The notes beneath the pieces were generated by a model, which saw only the letters and a program-made list of their open reading frames with translations, was not told the DNA's origin and ran no database searches. From contig OX463818.1 of the NCBI GenBank assembly GCA_949825045.1, positions 30,086,906 through 30,150,905 on the forward strand: DNA of 64,000 bases, given 5' to 3'. Source of the DNA: Argyresthia goedartella. Taxonomy: Eukaryota > Arthropoda > Insecta > Lepidoptera > Argyresthiidae. The translations under genes were made by a program, and so were the position numbers. Within the stretch, counting starts at the first letter, position 1, and the number at the start of each line of letters is the position of its first letter. Positions 32,951 to 43,121 of the stretch are shown in pieces.

Positions 32951-33480
32951 GTAAAGAGCCGGAGAATCTTTTTATGGCTTGTTTTTATATATCTATCTCC
33001 GTTGGCTTGCGAAAAAGTCAAATCGACAAACAGTTTTTCTATTTACCTACCATAATCTTCTATTTTTTTGTGTTGCACGTAGTAACTTCTGCTGTAAAGC
33101 TGTTAAAGATTTTTTTACAGGTAAATGTTATTTCATATCTTCTGCAAGGCCCAAAATTTCCTCATAGTTACTTAATAGCCTTATTTTTGCGCTTGCTGAA
33201 AGTTGCGCTTTGAGAACAAAATTGATCAACGTCAGCTTATCATAATTCTGTAACATTGACCGCCGATTGAAAGCCGATATTAACTGTAAAATACACTTTT
33301 CACTACTGTCAATGCCAGGCAGCAGGCCACCGCCGTTCTTTTAATCCTCTGATTTAATTGATCCAGAGTTTTTTTGCACTTATTAAATTTTACAAGTTTT
33401 TTCCTTATCGATTTTAACTTTTCTAAAGATTACTAAGCTTGTTTGCCATGACATGGCACAAAATATTATTCATTAATGTT
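32951..33480 (-). pseudogene. Gypsy G gag, N-terminal part
   Basis: Minus-strand frame: GGGLLPGIDSSEKCILQLIS, AFNRRSMLQNYDKLTLINFV, LKAQLSASAKIRLLSNYEEI, DMK, HLPVKKSLTALQQKLLRATQ, then LFVDLTFSQANGD in another frame and SLYN at the join. These are the capsid-like helices of Ty3/Gypsy Gag. Stops and shifts present. Upstream sequence is cut by LINE D at about 33.5 kb, so no 5' LTR is seen. Confidence 0.6.
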
Positions 33481-33524
33481 ATTGTCACCCTAAAATAATC
33501 AGCTTATCTAAAAGAACCAACTCC

Positions 33525-33955
33525 ATGATAACTCCACTTCTCTCCAGATCCAGCACAGCCATATGTAGTCAAGTCATGTGGTTCATCAGTAGCATCAACG
33601 GAACCACGGGCCATAGCAACACATCAACCTGTGATGCCTTAGATGGACATTGGCGATCAACACCCACCAGCAAATCAGTTAAAAATGGTGCCTTCAAGTC
33701 GATAGTGTACTCAGATAAATTAGTTGTAGGTTTAGGTATCAAGCTGCAGAATAACTTACGGCAGCATGTAGAAAACATTTGTATGCCTGATGCATCTTAC
33801 ATGCAGATAGTAAACTGCATGCTTAATAGGGAGTATGACAGTAATACAACTATTGTATTACAAATAGGGAACACCACAGGAGTTCAACAAGACGATTTGA
33901 TTAATTACTTTGAATCTATAGAATCTCTCCGGGCAAGGAAAATTATTCTCTATTC
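33525..33955 (+). pseudogene. LINE D ORF1 fragment (esterase-like domain)
   Basis: KSIVYSDKLVVGLGIKLQNN (block I position, Ser-Asp-Lys instead of Gly-Asp-Ser), NICMPDASYMQIVNCMLNRE, TTIVLQIGNTTGVQQDDLIN (block III position), SLRARKIILYS. It then jumps directly into ORF2 at GKELVLELFLKY, so the ORF1 C-terminus is deleted and the two ORFs are fused in frame in the open frame to 34,118. The fusion is a deletion product, not a functional polyprotein. Confidence 0.7.
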
Positions 33956-36778
33956 TGGAAAAGAACTTGTATTAGAATTATTTCTAAAATATTCTGACAT
34001 TGATATTATCTGTATTACAGAACACTGGTTGAAGGAAAATATGATGTCTTTTAACATAAATAATTACAAAATTGTCAGTTGTTACATTAAAAGACTGCTG
34101 ATAGAGGTGGTTCTTTAATCTTAGTGAAAAATAATATTAAGGTGAAACAACGCAAAGATATTCTTGCACTTACTGTTGGAAGACAAATAGAGGTATCCTG
34201 TGTTGAGTTGGATAGCCATTTTATTGTTTGTGTCTACAGGCCACCGAGTGATGAAAAAGGCCATGGCAATTTCGAAATATTTGAGAAAATTATGGAGGAA
34301 GCCCTCTTTAAACTAAGTAATAACAGAAAAAAGTTAATTATTTGTGGCGATCTTAATGTAGATTTGCTTGTAGGAACAACAATGAAACAACGATTAATAA
34401 CTTTATTCAAATCGTTTAACTTATGTCATCTATTTTTAGAGCCAACTAGATTTACACTTACCAGCCAAACTTGCTTATATAACGATTTTTGTGACTGTGC
34501 ATTCACAAGTAAAAGTGTTATTAACTGCTTACCTTCCGATCACAGTGGTCAAACAGTTTCATTCCCAATTGCTATTAAGTATAAGACTGGTCCATCATTT
34601 TATAGGCCTATTAGATCTCATAGACTAGAGACATATACGAAAAACATAGATATAAATTTGCCAGTACCGGATTTTAATGAACAGAACCCAAACAAAATCT
34701 ACTCAGACTTCTTCAACATTGTTCAGACAGAATTCAATAAAGTTTTTAAATTAAAGAAAGTCAGTGACTACAACGGTAAATCGAAATTTAATGACTGGGC
34801 AACGTTTGGAATTCGTAAAAGTAGAGTTATCTTGTATGACCTTTATGATCAAAAAACCTATAACTTTGATCGAAAATTTCATGACTATGTTAAAAAATAT
34901 TAAAAAACTTTCAAGTTGGTTTGTAGGACTGCAAAAACTTTACACATTAATAGAAAAATTCAAAATTCAAATATAAGAATGACAACAGTTTGGCAAATAA
35001 TAAACCATGAAACTGGCAAAGTTATACCAAGGGACAATGATTTCTGCTTAAAGATAGGTGATGATGTTGTTAAATCCAGCGATGATGTTGCTCGAGCTTT
35101 TGAAACATTCTTCGTCATGTACTCACAACAGATCGTCTAAATTCATCTCCATATGAAGCAGAGACTTTATTAAAAAATAACACGAGCGTCAGTAAAGTAT
35201 ATTTAAAAATTCATCATGTATATCCCCAGGACATTGTCAAAACGTTTAAATTACTTAACTTATAAAATACGGAAGACCTGTGGGGTATATCAGTCAAAGT
35301 CATTGGTTCAGTAATTCTAGTTATAGCCCCACATTTAGCTTATATATTCACTAAATATGTTGACGATGGGGCTTTCCCAGACCTCATGAAACACAGTAAA
35401 CTGATACCTCTGTTCAAATCGGGAGATAAGGGTGATCCTTCAAATTTCAGACCAATATCTGTTCTTCATATTACAAATATTTTACTTAGTGATGGAAATA
35501 CTAAGTAAAATATTTGAAAAGATTATACTCAATCAAATGCTCTCACACTTCAACCGTACCAAACAACTCCACGCCAAACAATACGGTTTCACTAGGGGTA
35601 AATCGACTACTGATGCAGGTATTACCCTTATATCTCATATTAATTCTGCATGGGAGGCCGCACAGGATGCTATCGGAGTTTTTTGCGACCTGTCGAAGGC
35701 GTTTGATTGTGTTGATCATAATACGCTTTTAATTAAATTAAATCATTACGGAGTTCAAAATAAAGCGTTGGATCTACAAAGATCATACCTAAGTAATAGA
35801 ATTCAAAAGGCAGAAGTTAACGGCATTAAATCTGATGGATCGGGTGTAAAAGTTGGCGTTCCACAAGGTTCCATATTAGGTCCTTTCTTGTTCCTGGTAT
35901 ATATTAACGAACTGCCTTTCATGGTGGAAAAATTAATTGACATAGTGTTATTTGCTGATGATACTTCAATGGTCTTCAAAATTGAAAGACAAAAAGCAGA
36001 TTTTTATGATGTTAATGGTGTATTGTCTTTAACCTTGAATTGGTTCACAGTTAATAATTTATTGTTAAACGCTGGTAAAACCAAGTGTATCAAATTCTCA
36101 CTTCCAAATGTCAGGCAAGTTGAGACCAGTTTAGTGTTAGACAACAGCACGTTAGAATTAGTAAATGATACGAAGTTTCTTGGAATAACCATTGATAGCA
36201 AATTGCAGTGGGGACCCCACATAGATAAATTGGCTGGTAAATTAAGTTCTGCGGCTGTTAGGAACATCAGACAAAGCACGAATGTGGCTACATCTAGGCT
36301 CGTATATTTTAGTTACTTTCATAGTGTGATGTCCTATGGTATCTTGTTGTGGGGGAAAGCAGCGGATATTCAAACTATTTTTATTTTACAGAAAAGAGCT
36401 ATTCGAGCAATTTATAATTTAAAACGAACAGACTCCTTAAGATAACTTTTTAAAGAAATTGACATACTAACAGTAGCTAGTCAATTTATTTTCGAAAATA
36501 TAATGTATGTACGCAAGAACCTTACAACATTTTCCAAAATTAGCGATAGCTGTAATGTTAACCTAAGAAATAATCACAGTCTGTGTGCGCCCCGATTAAG
36601 ACTCGCGAAGGTTAGCAATTCTTTCAAGGGTCAGTGTATTCTCTACTATAATAAGATACCTCTGGAGATTTTGAAATTGCCATTTGAACAATTTAAAAAG
36701 CATGTTAAAGCGACGTTGTCAAAAAAGGGATATTACAATGTTCAAGATTACTTAAATGACAGGACTGTATGGGGTTAA
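33956..36778 (+). pseudogene. LINE D ORF2: endonuclease-RT with several lesions
   Basis: Endonuclease: CITEHWLKEN, CVYRPPSDEKGH, ICGDLNVDLLV, LPSDHSGQ. RT: RSYLSNRIQKAEVNG, GVPQGSILGPFLFLVYI, VLFADDTSMVFKIER (motif C intact). Lesions seen: frameshift near 34,107, TAA at 34,901-34,903, frameshift near 35,115, TAA at about 35,262, a 29-nt insertion that creates a palindrome at 35,474-35,516, a two-codon deletion near 36,255, and TAA at 36,443-36,445. Between lesions the residues match the ORF2 at 57.6 kb closely. Confidence 0.85.
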
Positions 36779-37037
36779 TTTAGCTAAACACAGGCTTTGC
36801 TGTTAATAATTTTGTAATTATTTATTCCTGCTTATTAATCATAATAATAAAAAAAACATATTTGTAATAGTTAAGAACAACCTTTTTTTAAAAGAGATCT
36901 AAAAATCAATCTGTGGTAGTTTCTACGCCCTTCTTCTCCCACAGTGGTCCAATAAAGAGAAGAGGCAAAATTGACGTTTGCTATGTATATGTAAATATCT
37001 ACAGTAATAAAGTACTTTGACTTGACTTGACTTGACT

Positions 37038-38847
37038 CTCCATATAGGCAACTAAATATCCAAGCTGTCCATCTATGTCGCCGTATATCATGTTCGTATT
37101 ATCGATGCACCGAATAACAATTTTAATTCTAACACATACTTTAACACACTTTGTTACACTTTTTATTTCCTTTTTCTTATATCACACACGCTCCGAATCA
37201 TCTTTTCTCTAACAGCATTCTTCTTTTGATTGAGTTTTCCCCATGATGATTATATATTTTTATAAAAAAATTTGTTGATCACGGCGCATTTGGATGAACT
37301 CCTCCCAATAAAAGCCTAATATAAAAGTCACGGTAATTAAATCACCGTAAGGGTGAAATTTATCACACAGACCCAGTCCTTCATTTCTTTGTTTGTCACT
37401 TATAAAGATCCACCATAATTATTTCAGTGTAATTTATTTTACATTTTATTTTGGTGAATTTACCGTGACGCGACGCGCGATTTGTCGCACATGGCAAGGT
37501 GGGGACTTGGGTAGGGACTAGTCAGTGAAACGACGATTTGTGTAATACTAAGTATATTTGGATTGAATATGTTCTTATGCGTTGCAATACAAATATGGGT
37601 GACTATAGTGTCTAATACTATACAGTGATTCTTACAGTCCTAAGCCTGTTAAAGTATGAAGGGAAGTTTATTTGATCGTTGAAATGTTACTAATAACAAT
37701 AGCTAACAGCAATGTCACACATTATTACATAACATCAACACACTTTAAAAGATACAACGTGCGAAAGTAATTTTAATTACCAATAACGTATAATCGAAAA
37801 GCCGTTTTCAATAACAGTTCTTATAAAATAACTAAGTAGTGATTTCCATTTTTCTAAAAGAATCGCTATCCCCACCTCTACTTGATATATGGTTCTCATA
37901 CAGCATTATTTTTGTTTTCAATCAAAAAATTACGTCCTCCGTGTTTTGAAACGAATCCTTTGGATACAGTTTAGGCCTGACGAATATCAATGATGGACAT
38001 AAATGGGTACCACGATTAGATATTAATTACGTATGTCATGCTATGCAGTAGGTTAATTCAAATTTGAACTCGGATTAATGTTTCACGCGGGTGAAGAATA
38101 TACTTATAATGAAAAAGCTACCTCATTTTATTTACATAAATGTAACGATTTATGTTAAATAAATTTTGTTACAGAATTTAAGTGTATTTTAAAAATGTCA
38201 TACAAATAATGAAGGTCCCTTCCCCCCCCCCCCTCGGATATTAAATAATATGAATGAACCCTACGAGGTAACCTAACGATTTAATGAATAAGTAAATTTA
38301 AAGATATAACCGACTAACCATTGATTTTACGTATTTTTTGACTTACGTATTTTTATTGGAATATTTCTCCAATTGGAAAGATTCTAATAACAACGATTGC
38401 GAATATCTTACTCAGATGATTTGGCCAAAGTAGTGGTGATCGTCTATGAGTAGGACTGTAGACGTTGTGATAGTAATAACCTAAAGTTCTTTTTAGAGTG
38501 GTTTTGGTTAAACAGTATCGTCAAGAGATTCCTCAGCCAGTGATGAATATTGATAAGCATCGAGTCTGTGCTTATTAGAATAGATTACATGTAAAACCCA
38601 TTTAAAATACATTTCGATTACATGTGTTTATAAAGGAAGGTTTGTGCTAGAGCTCACGGCCAGAAGGGCCACGGGCCCTAGGGAAGGGCCCCAGAACCTT
38701 GCCCAAGACCAGTGGAGGTCAACCGAGTTCTACGGACCCAAGACAGATGAAGTAAGATTTAGCTAAGCAAAATAAGCTTACATTTTATAAAAAAAATGCT
38801 TACAACCACTCAATATTGTAAGCACAATTTATAAGAAACATAGGGTT
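37038..38847. other. Spacer between LINE D and BEL-1
   Basis: 1.8 kb, AT-rich, no gene-like frame. Contains a run of 12 C at 38,222-38,233, and at 38,640-38,750 a GC-rich block (GGCCAGAAGGGCC, GGGCCCTAGGGAAGGGCCCC) unlike its surroundings and unidentified. The 5-bp target duplication of BEL-1 (AACTA) lies at 38,848-38,852. Confidence 0.5.
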
Positions 38848-38852
38848 AACTA

Positions 38853-39412
38853 TGATTAATTCCATGCCTCAACCGAACGGCGTGGAATCTTGAGGGGCTG
38901 GGTTTCTGCCAGCACGGGAGAGAAAATCTTGATTGTTACTTTACCTTGCCGTCGTAGACCGTAAATCGAAAGCTCGATTCGAGGCAGGAATACGGGATAG
39001 GAGCACCAGTTTGGGTAGGATAGGGACTGAATCTCCCTATTCGCTGCCCGACGCTGTCGCCGGCGTGCTGCCTGCCGACACGAGGAGTCGCCGTCCGATA
39101 CAACAATGTCCAATCACAACACGGATCACTCAACCGCTGACGCGAATCTACTTATTTCCCGACGATGTTGATGATTAACACTCCGACGAGGCTCGACACC
39201 TGTATTAGACAATTGTTACCGAAATACAATCAATGGCCCGACGCCTGAGCAGACATGTTTTTTCTCCCGACAAGAAAAGATAACCTCTAATTTTTCATCT
39301 CGTTGGTACGAGTGACAGCTGCGGTTCCGTTTCCGCTAGTGATGTCCCGATTACTCGCGGTCGATCCGCGCAACAAAAAACCCGGTACGTTCCGAAGCAT
39401 ACATATTAAACA
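38853..39412 (-). repeat. BEL-1 3' LTR
   Basis: On the minus strand it runs TGTTTAATATGTATGC ... GGAATTAATCA, 560 bp, ends TG...CA. It matches 45,095-45,653 with roughly 14 differences counted by eye. The 81-residue and similar frames across it recur in the other LTR only because the LTRs are duplicates; they are not genes. Confidence 0.95.
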
Positions 39413-39423
39413 GTCACCCGCCC

Positions 39424-39443
39424 GGACAGGCCCGAACCTGTCC
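39424..39443 (-). repeat. Hairpin just inside the BEL-1 3' LTR
   Basis: GGACAGG-TTCGGG-CCTGTCC (minus strand), a 7-bp perfect stem just after the pol stop and 11 bp from the LTR. The same hairpin lies at 56,098-56,117 in BEL-2. It occupies the place where a polypurine tract is expected. Confidence 0.7.
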
Positions 39444-40044
39444 CTAATCAATAGGAAGGCGAGAAAGTGTTGCGACCGCTCTCTTGAGGACCGAGTCCCC
39501 CACCTTGACTTCTGCTGATCGAGGCGTGCCATCCCGACCCGTGTACAAATTGACGATCCGTCCTCGTCTCCATCTCAATGATGGCAGGTTCGCATCCTTA
39601 ATCAGCACCAAATCACCGACTTGAGGGGGGCTCGTCCGGTCAGTCCACTTAAGGCGCTGCTGCAAGATGTGCAAGTACTCAAGGGACCACCGTTTCCAAA
39701 AATCTTGAGCCATCTGCTGCAACATCTGCCACCTAGTTAACCGACTTAACTTAACATCACCGAATGGGTATTCTGGCAGGGCGTTAAGGGGCTGACCTAT
39801 CAGGAAGTGACCCGGCGTCAACGCTTCCAAGTCATTTGGATCCGAACTGAGCGGGCACAACGGACGCGAGTTCAGTGTCATTTCAATTTTACAGAACAGC
39901 GTCGCAAGCTCTTCAAAGCGTAGAGAGGTCTCACCGATGATCCTCGTCAGGTGCGACTTAGCCGATTTAACCGCAGCCTCAAAAATTCCTCCCCAATGAG
40001 GACATCCCGGCGGACTGAAAATCCATTCAATCCCTCGTCGGGAT
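39444..40044 (-). pseudogene. BEL-1 integrase, C-terminal part
   Basis: After the deletion join, minus-strand sequence resumes at the third-acidic-residue region (GIFEAAVKSAKSHLTRIIGE) and continues MTLNSRPLCPLSSDPNDLEA, LTPGHFLIGQPLNALPEYPF, RLTRWQMLQQMAQDFWKRWS, QVGDLVLIKDANLPSLRWRR, GRIVNLYTGRDG, ending RLPID. This is the conserved BEL/Pao integrase C-terminal domain. The zinc finger and the first two catalytic Asp segments are missing. Confidence 0.9.
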
Positions 40045-41316
40045 TCAATCCCTCTTCAATCCCACATCAACCTCCCCCGAGGAGTCGACCGTACGCAGAT
40101 ACACCACAGCTCCGTAGCCCTTCTCCGAGGCATCGCAAAACCCATGCAAGGTGGCGGTGTATCGTTTGGTGGGGACCACCCTCCGTGGCAGTGAAATCCG
40201 ATTGATGCCTGGGAGGGTCGAAAAGAACGAGTCCCACTCTAAGCTCAATGACCCGCCGATCGGGTCGTCCCATTTCAGCTCAGCAGACCACAATTGCTGC
40301 ATAAAACACTTGAGCTGAAATGTTACCGGGGTGATCCACCCGTTTGGATCAAATGTCCTAGCCACTGTTGAAAGGACGTTCCGTTTCGTCCAGACCTTCG
40401 GGGAGTCCAACTCGACCCGATACGAAAACATGTCTGACACCGGCTGGTACTGGACGCCTTATACCGACAACATATTTGGATTTTCCGAATTTTCAAAAAT
40501 GTGGGGATCCTGCTGGTAGTCATCCGGAAGACCAGTCAGTAACGCTGGAGAGTTCGACATCCATTTCCGGAGCTCGTAACCTCCACCCCGTAAGAGCTCA
40601 ACTAGCTCGTCCCGTCGAGCGAGCGCCTCCTCTACTGAATCTGCACCGGTACAGATATCGTCCACGTAGAGATCCTGCTCCAGGATCGCTGCTCCTCTAG
40701 GGAAGTTTAACCGTTCTCGATCCGCTAACTCCCGCAGAGTGCGAATCGCCAAATAAGGACTAGACCGTAGCCCGTACGTGTTGGTGTTCAGTTCGTACAC
40801 CCTGATGGGCTGATCTGGGCTCTCTCGCCACAGTATCAGCTGATACCGTCTATCGTCAGGGTGAATGACCGTCTGTCTAAACATCATCCGGATGTCAGCT
40901 ACAAACACAACATTGTGTCGACGGAACCGTGTGATAACATCCGCGATGTCATGATTCAACTTCGGCCCTGAATGCAAACACTGGTTCAGGTTCATGCCGT
41001 TAGATGTTGATGCCGATCCATCGAACACTACCCGTATTTTGCCCTCCGGGGTCCTCAAGACCGCGTGATGGGGCAGGAAGCAGTGGTCTTCACGCTTCCA
41101 TTCGATACCCGAAACCGACATGTGGCCGAGCGACTCGTATTCCCGCATGAAGTCGACGTACTTCTGCCGGAAAATCCCGTCACGCTTCATGCGTCGGTCC
41201 ATCGACAGAAGCCGCGTCTCGGCTGCATGGTGTGAACTGCCCAGCGGTGGGCGATCACTCCGGAATGGAAGACGTGTGAGAAATCGACCTGACCGAAGGC
41301 GACCAGTATTGTTCCG
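40045..41316 (-). pseudogene. BEL-1 reverse transcriptase and start of RNase H
   Basis: RLLSMDRRMKRDG, GKIRVVFDGSASTSNGMNLN, HDIADVITRFRRHNVVFVAD (motif A), MFRQTVIHPDDRRYQLILWR, NTYGLRSSPYLAIRTLREL, ILEQDLYVDDICTGADS (YVDD at about residue 178 of the 41,202 frame, intact), ELRKWMSNSPALL. A TAA (…MLSV*GVQYQ) near 40,459 splits RT from FSYRVELDSPKVWTKRNVLS, FDPNGWITPVTFQLKCFMQQ and the RNase H start TLHGFCDASEKGYGAVVYLR. The frame ends in foreign codons at the deletion join (40,045). Confidence 0.9.
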
Positions 41317-41949
41317 TTAAAACTGTTCACACTCTTCTTCAACCGGGTCCAACCGGCGGACCGTAGGTGGTTCCTCCACCTCCCAAAACTTCTGTATCAC
41401 CTCCGAGAGTACAGAACCGAATAAAGGACTACGAGTCGCTAGGCGTGGGGCAGCCTGCATGACCGAACCCATTACCGCATGGCCCAGTCTGGTGTTGACC
41501 GAAACCAGACCAGTCGCCTGCAACACGTGGACACCTGGCACTAACAGGTATCCCAAGGCATCGACACCCAATAAAATGTCTACTGGGCCCGGAATATCGA
41601 ATTTCGGGTCAGCCAGTGACAACCCAGCGACCAACTGTCGCACTGAGGGCGACAACCGTACGTGAGGGTGTGAGCCCATCACATTAGGCATGACTAATGC
41701 CGTGACCGTCAGATTCACCGATGAATCCACCAGTGACGAGAGAGTAATCCGAAATACTCCCTTAACGGAACCGACTTCCGTGTTCCCAATTCCCCGAATG
41801 GAATATGGATACTCCCTTACCGAAATGCCCAACCGTCTTACAAGGTTGCACGAGACTAAGCACCCCTGGGCCCCCGAGTCCAATAGTGCTCGTGCCACAC
41901 AAGATTTGCCGTCCGAACTCCACGCTATCACCGAGGCGGTGGGCAGCAT
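41317..41949 (-). pseudogene. BEL-1 aspartic protease domain
   Basis: VARALLDSGAQGCLVSCNLV holds the Asp-Ser-Gly active site. It continues REYPYSIRGIGNTEVGSVKG, ALVMPNVMGSHPHVRLSP, GPVDILLGVDALGYLLVPG, then a linker to EEECEQF, where TTATCG of BEL-2 has become TTAACG, creating a stop at 41,317-41,319. Function: maturation of the Gag-Pol polyprotein. The domain itself looks undamaged; the stop separates it from RT. Confidence 0.9.
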
Positions 41950-41994
41950 GACCGTCTGTGGAGTGGCGGCACCCTGTAAGTGGGCGGCGTGTCC

Positions 41995-42898
41995 CTAGCG
42001 GGAACCTCCGCGGGATCCGAACCCGCTGGGGCCCCCGTCGGCCTGGTAACTCGGCTGCTGATATGCCACCGGTGGCATATCAGACCGTATGTACATCAGT
42101 TGGTCCCAACCCGCATAATAGGCCCCTCGCTGTCCTGGTACCCGACCATACCGGACTGTGAACGGTGTGCCCGGTGGCCAACGTGGATGGAGGGGGAAGA
42201 GCGGATCCAACCTGGGGCGCTCTAGGAATGGGGGCGACATCCGACTGTTCGCCTCCCTGTTCGCCTCCCAGAGCGACGATAGGGTGGCGCAGAAGGTGGT
42301 AGGCTCCCAGCCTTCGCGCCACTCATAGGTGCCATCTGACACCCGCCCGTAACACGCGGTGAGCCAGAGGCCCGAAGTCCTCACTGACCCTGGACAGTGG
42401 CGACCAAACCCCGGCTATCCCGCCTGTTACCGCCCGCGCTGCCCCCTTCCCCTCGGGAGGGGGGGGGGGTCCCGTCCGCGGGTACCCCAGTCACCCCGTT
42501 GGTGACTCCCGTTGCCCGGAGGGGGACTGGGTCCGGCCCTGGTTGGGCCCTGTGACCGACCAACCTGAGTCCGGCCCTGGTGATCGTCCGAAGGGCCTGA
42601 CCGGTTCAGGCACAACACGATGTGGTGCTTGCCACCGCAACACTCACAGGGGGTTGGATGGAGGGGGGAGAGTGGATCCAACCTGGGGCGCTCTAGGAAT
42701 GGGGGCGACATCCGACTGTTCGCCTCCCTGTTCGCCTCCCAGAGCGACGGGCAGGGTGGCGCAGAAGGTGGTGGGCTCCCAGCCTTTGCGCCACTCATAG
42801 GTGCCATCTGACACCCGCCCGTAACACGCGGTGAGCCAGCGGCCCGAAGTCCTCGCTGACCCTGGACAGCGGCGACCGAACCCCGGCTATCCCGCCTG
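41995..42898 (-). pseudogene. BEL-1 gag-pol linker region
   Basis: Minus-strand frames here (WREGWEPTTFCATLSSLWEA, NREANSRMSPPFLERPRLDP, PPVAYQQPSYQADGGPSGFG) are Pro/Gly/Arg-rich linker sequence between the Gag Cys-His boxes and the protease. Part of it is present twice because of the tandem duplication at 42,191-43,121. Confidence 0.6.
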
Positions 42899-43121
42899 TT
42901 ACCCCCCGCGCTGCCCCCTTCCCCTCGGGGGGGGGGGGTCCCGTCCGCGGGTACCCCAATCACCACGTTGGTGACTCCCGTTGCCCGGAGGGGGACTGGG
43001 TCCGGCCCTGGATGGGCCCTGTGACCGACCAACCTGAGTCCGGCCCTGGTGACCGTCCGAAGGGCCTGACCGGTTCAGGCACAACACGATGTGGTGCTTG
43101 CCACCGCAGCACTCACAGGGG
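42191..43121 (-). repeat. 471-bp tandem duplication in BEL-1 gag
   Basis: GGATCCAACCTGGGGCGCTC starts at 42,203 and again at 42,674. The units stay alignable to CACGATGTGGTGCTTGCCAC near 42,650 and 43,121. Copies differ by a few substitutions and G-run lengths. The unit contains the last Cys-His box (CECCGGKHHIVLCLN) and the Pro-rich tail. Confidence 0.9.

Larger units (their letters stand above)
33500..37037 (+). mobile_element. LINE D: LINE A-family copy, internally deleted
   Basis: Contains an ORF1 piece (33,525-33,955), most of ORF2 (33,956-36,778), a 3' UTR with the CTGTGG hairpin, AATAAAGTAC and a (TTGAC)n tail ending near 37,037. Relative to the copy at 56.4-60.7 kb it lacks the end of ORF1 and the first 20 or so codons of ORF2. 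It truncates Gypsy G gag. The 5' boundary is approximate. Confidence 0.8.

Noticed and set aside
38933..39178. Repeated 65-85-residue frames in the BEL LTRs (also 45,098-45,420, 52,028-52,315 and 60,699-60,956)
   Set aside because: They recur because LTRs are duplicated; frames lie on both strands, and none has a protein-like motif or a start context.
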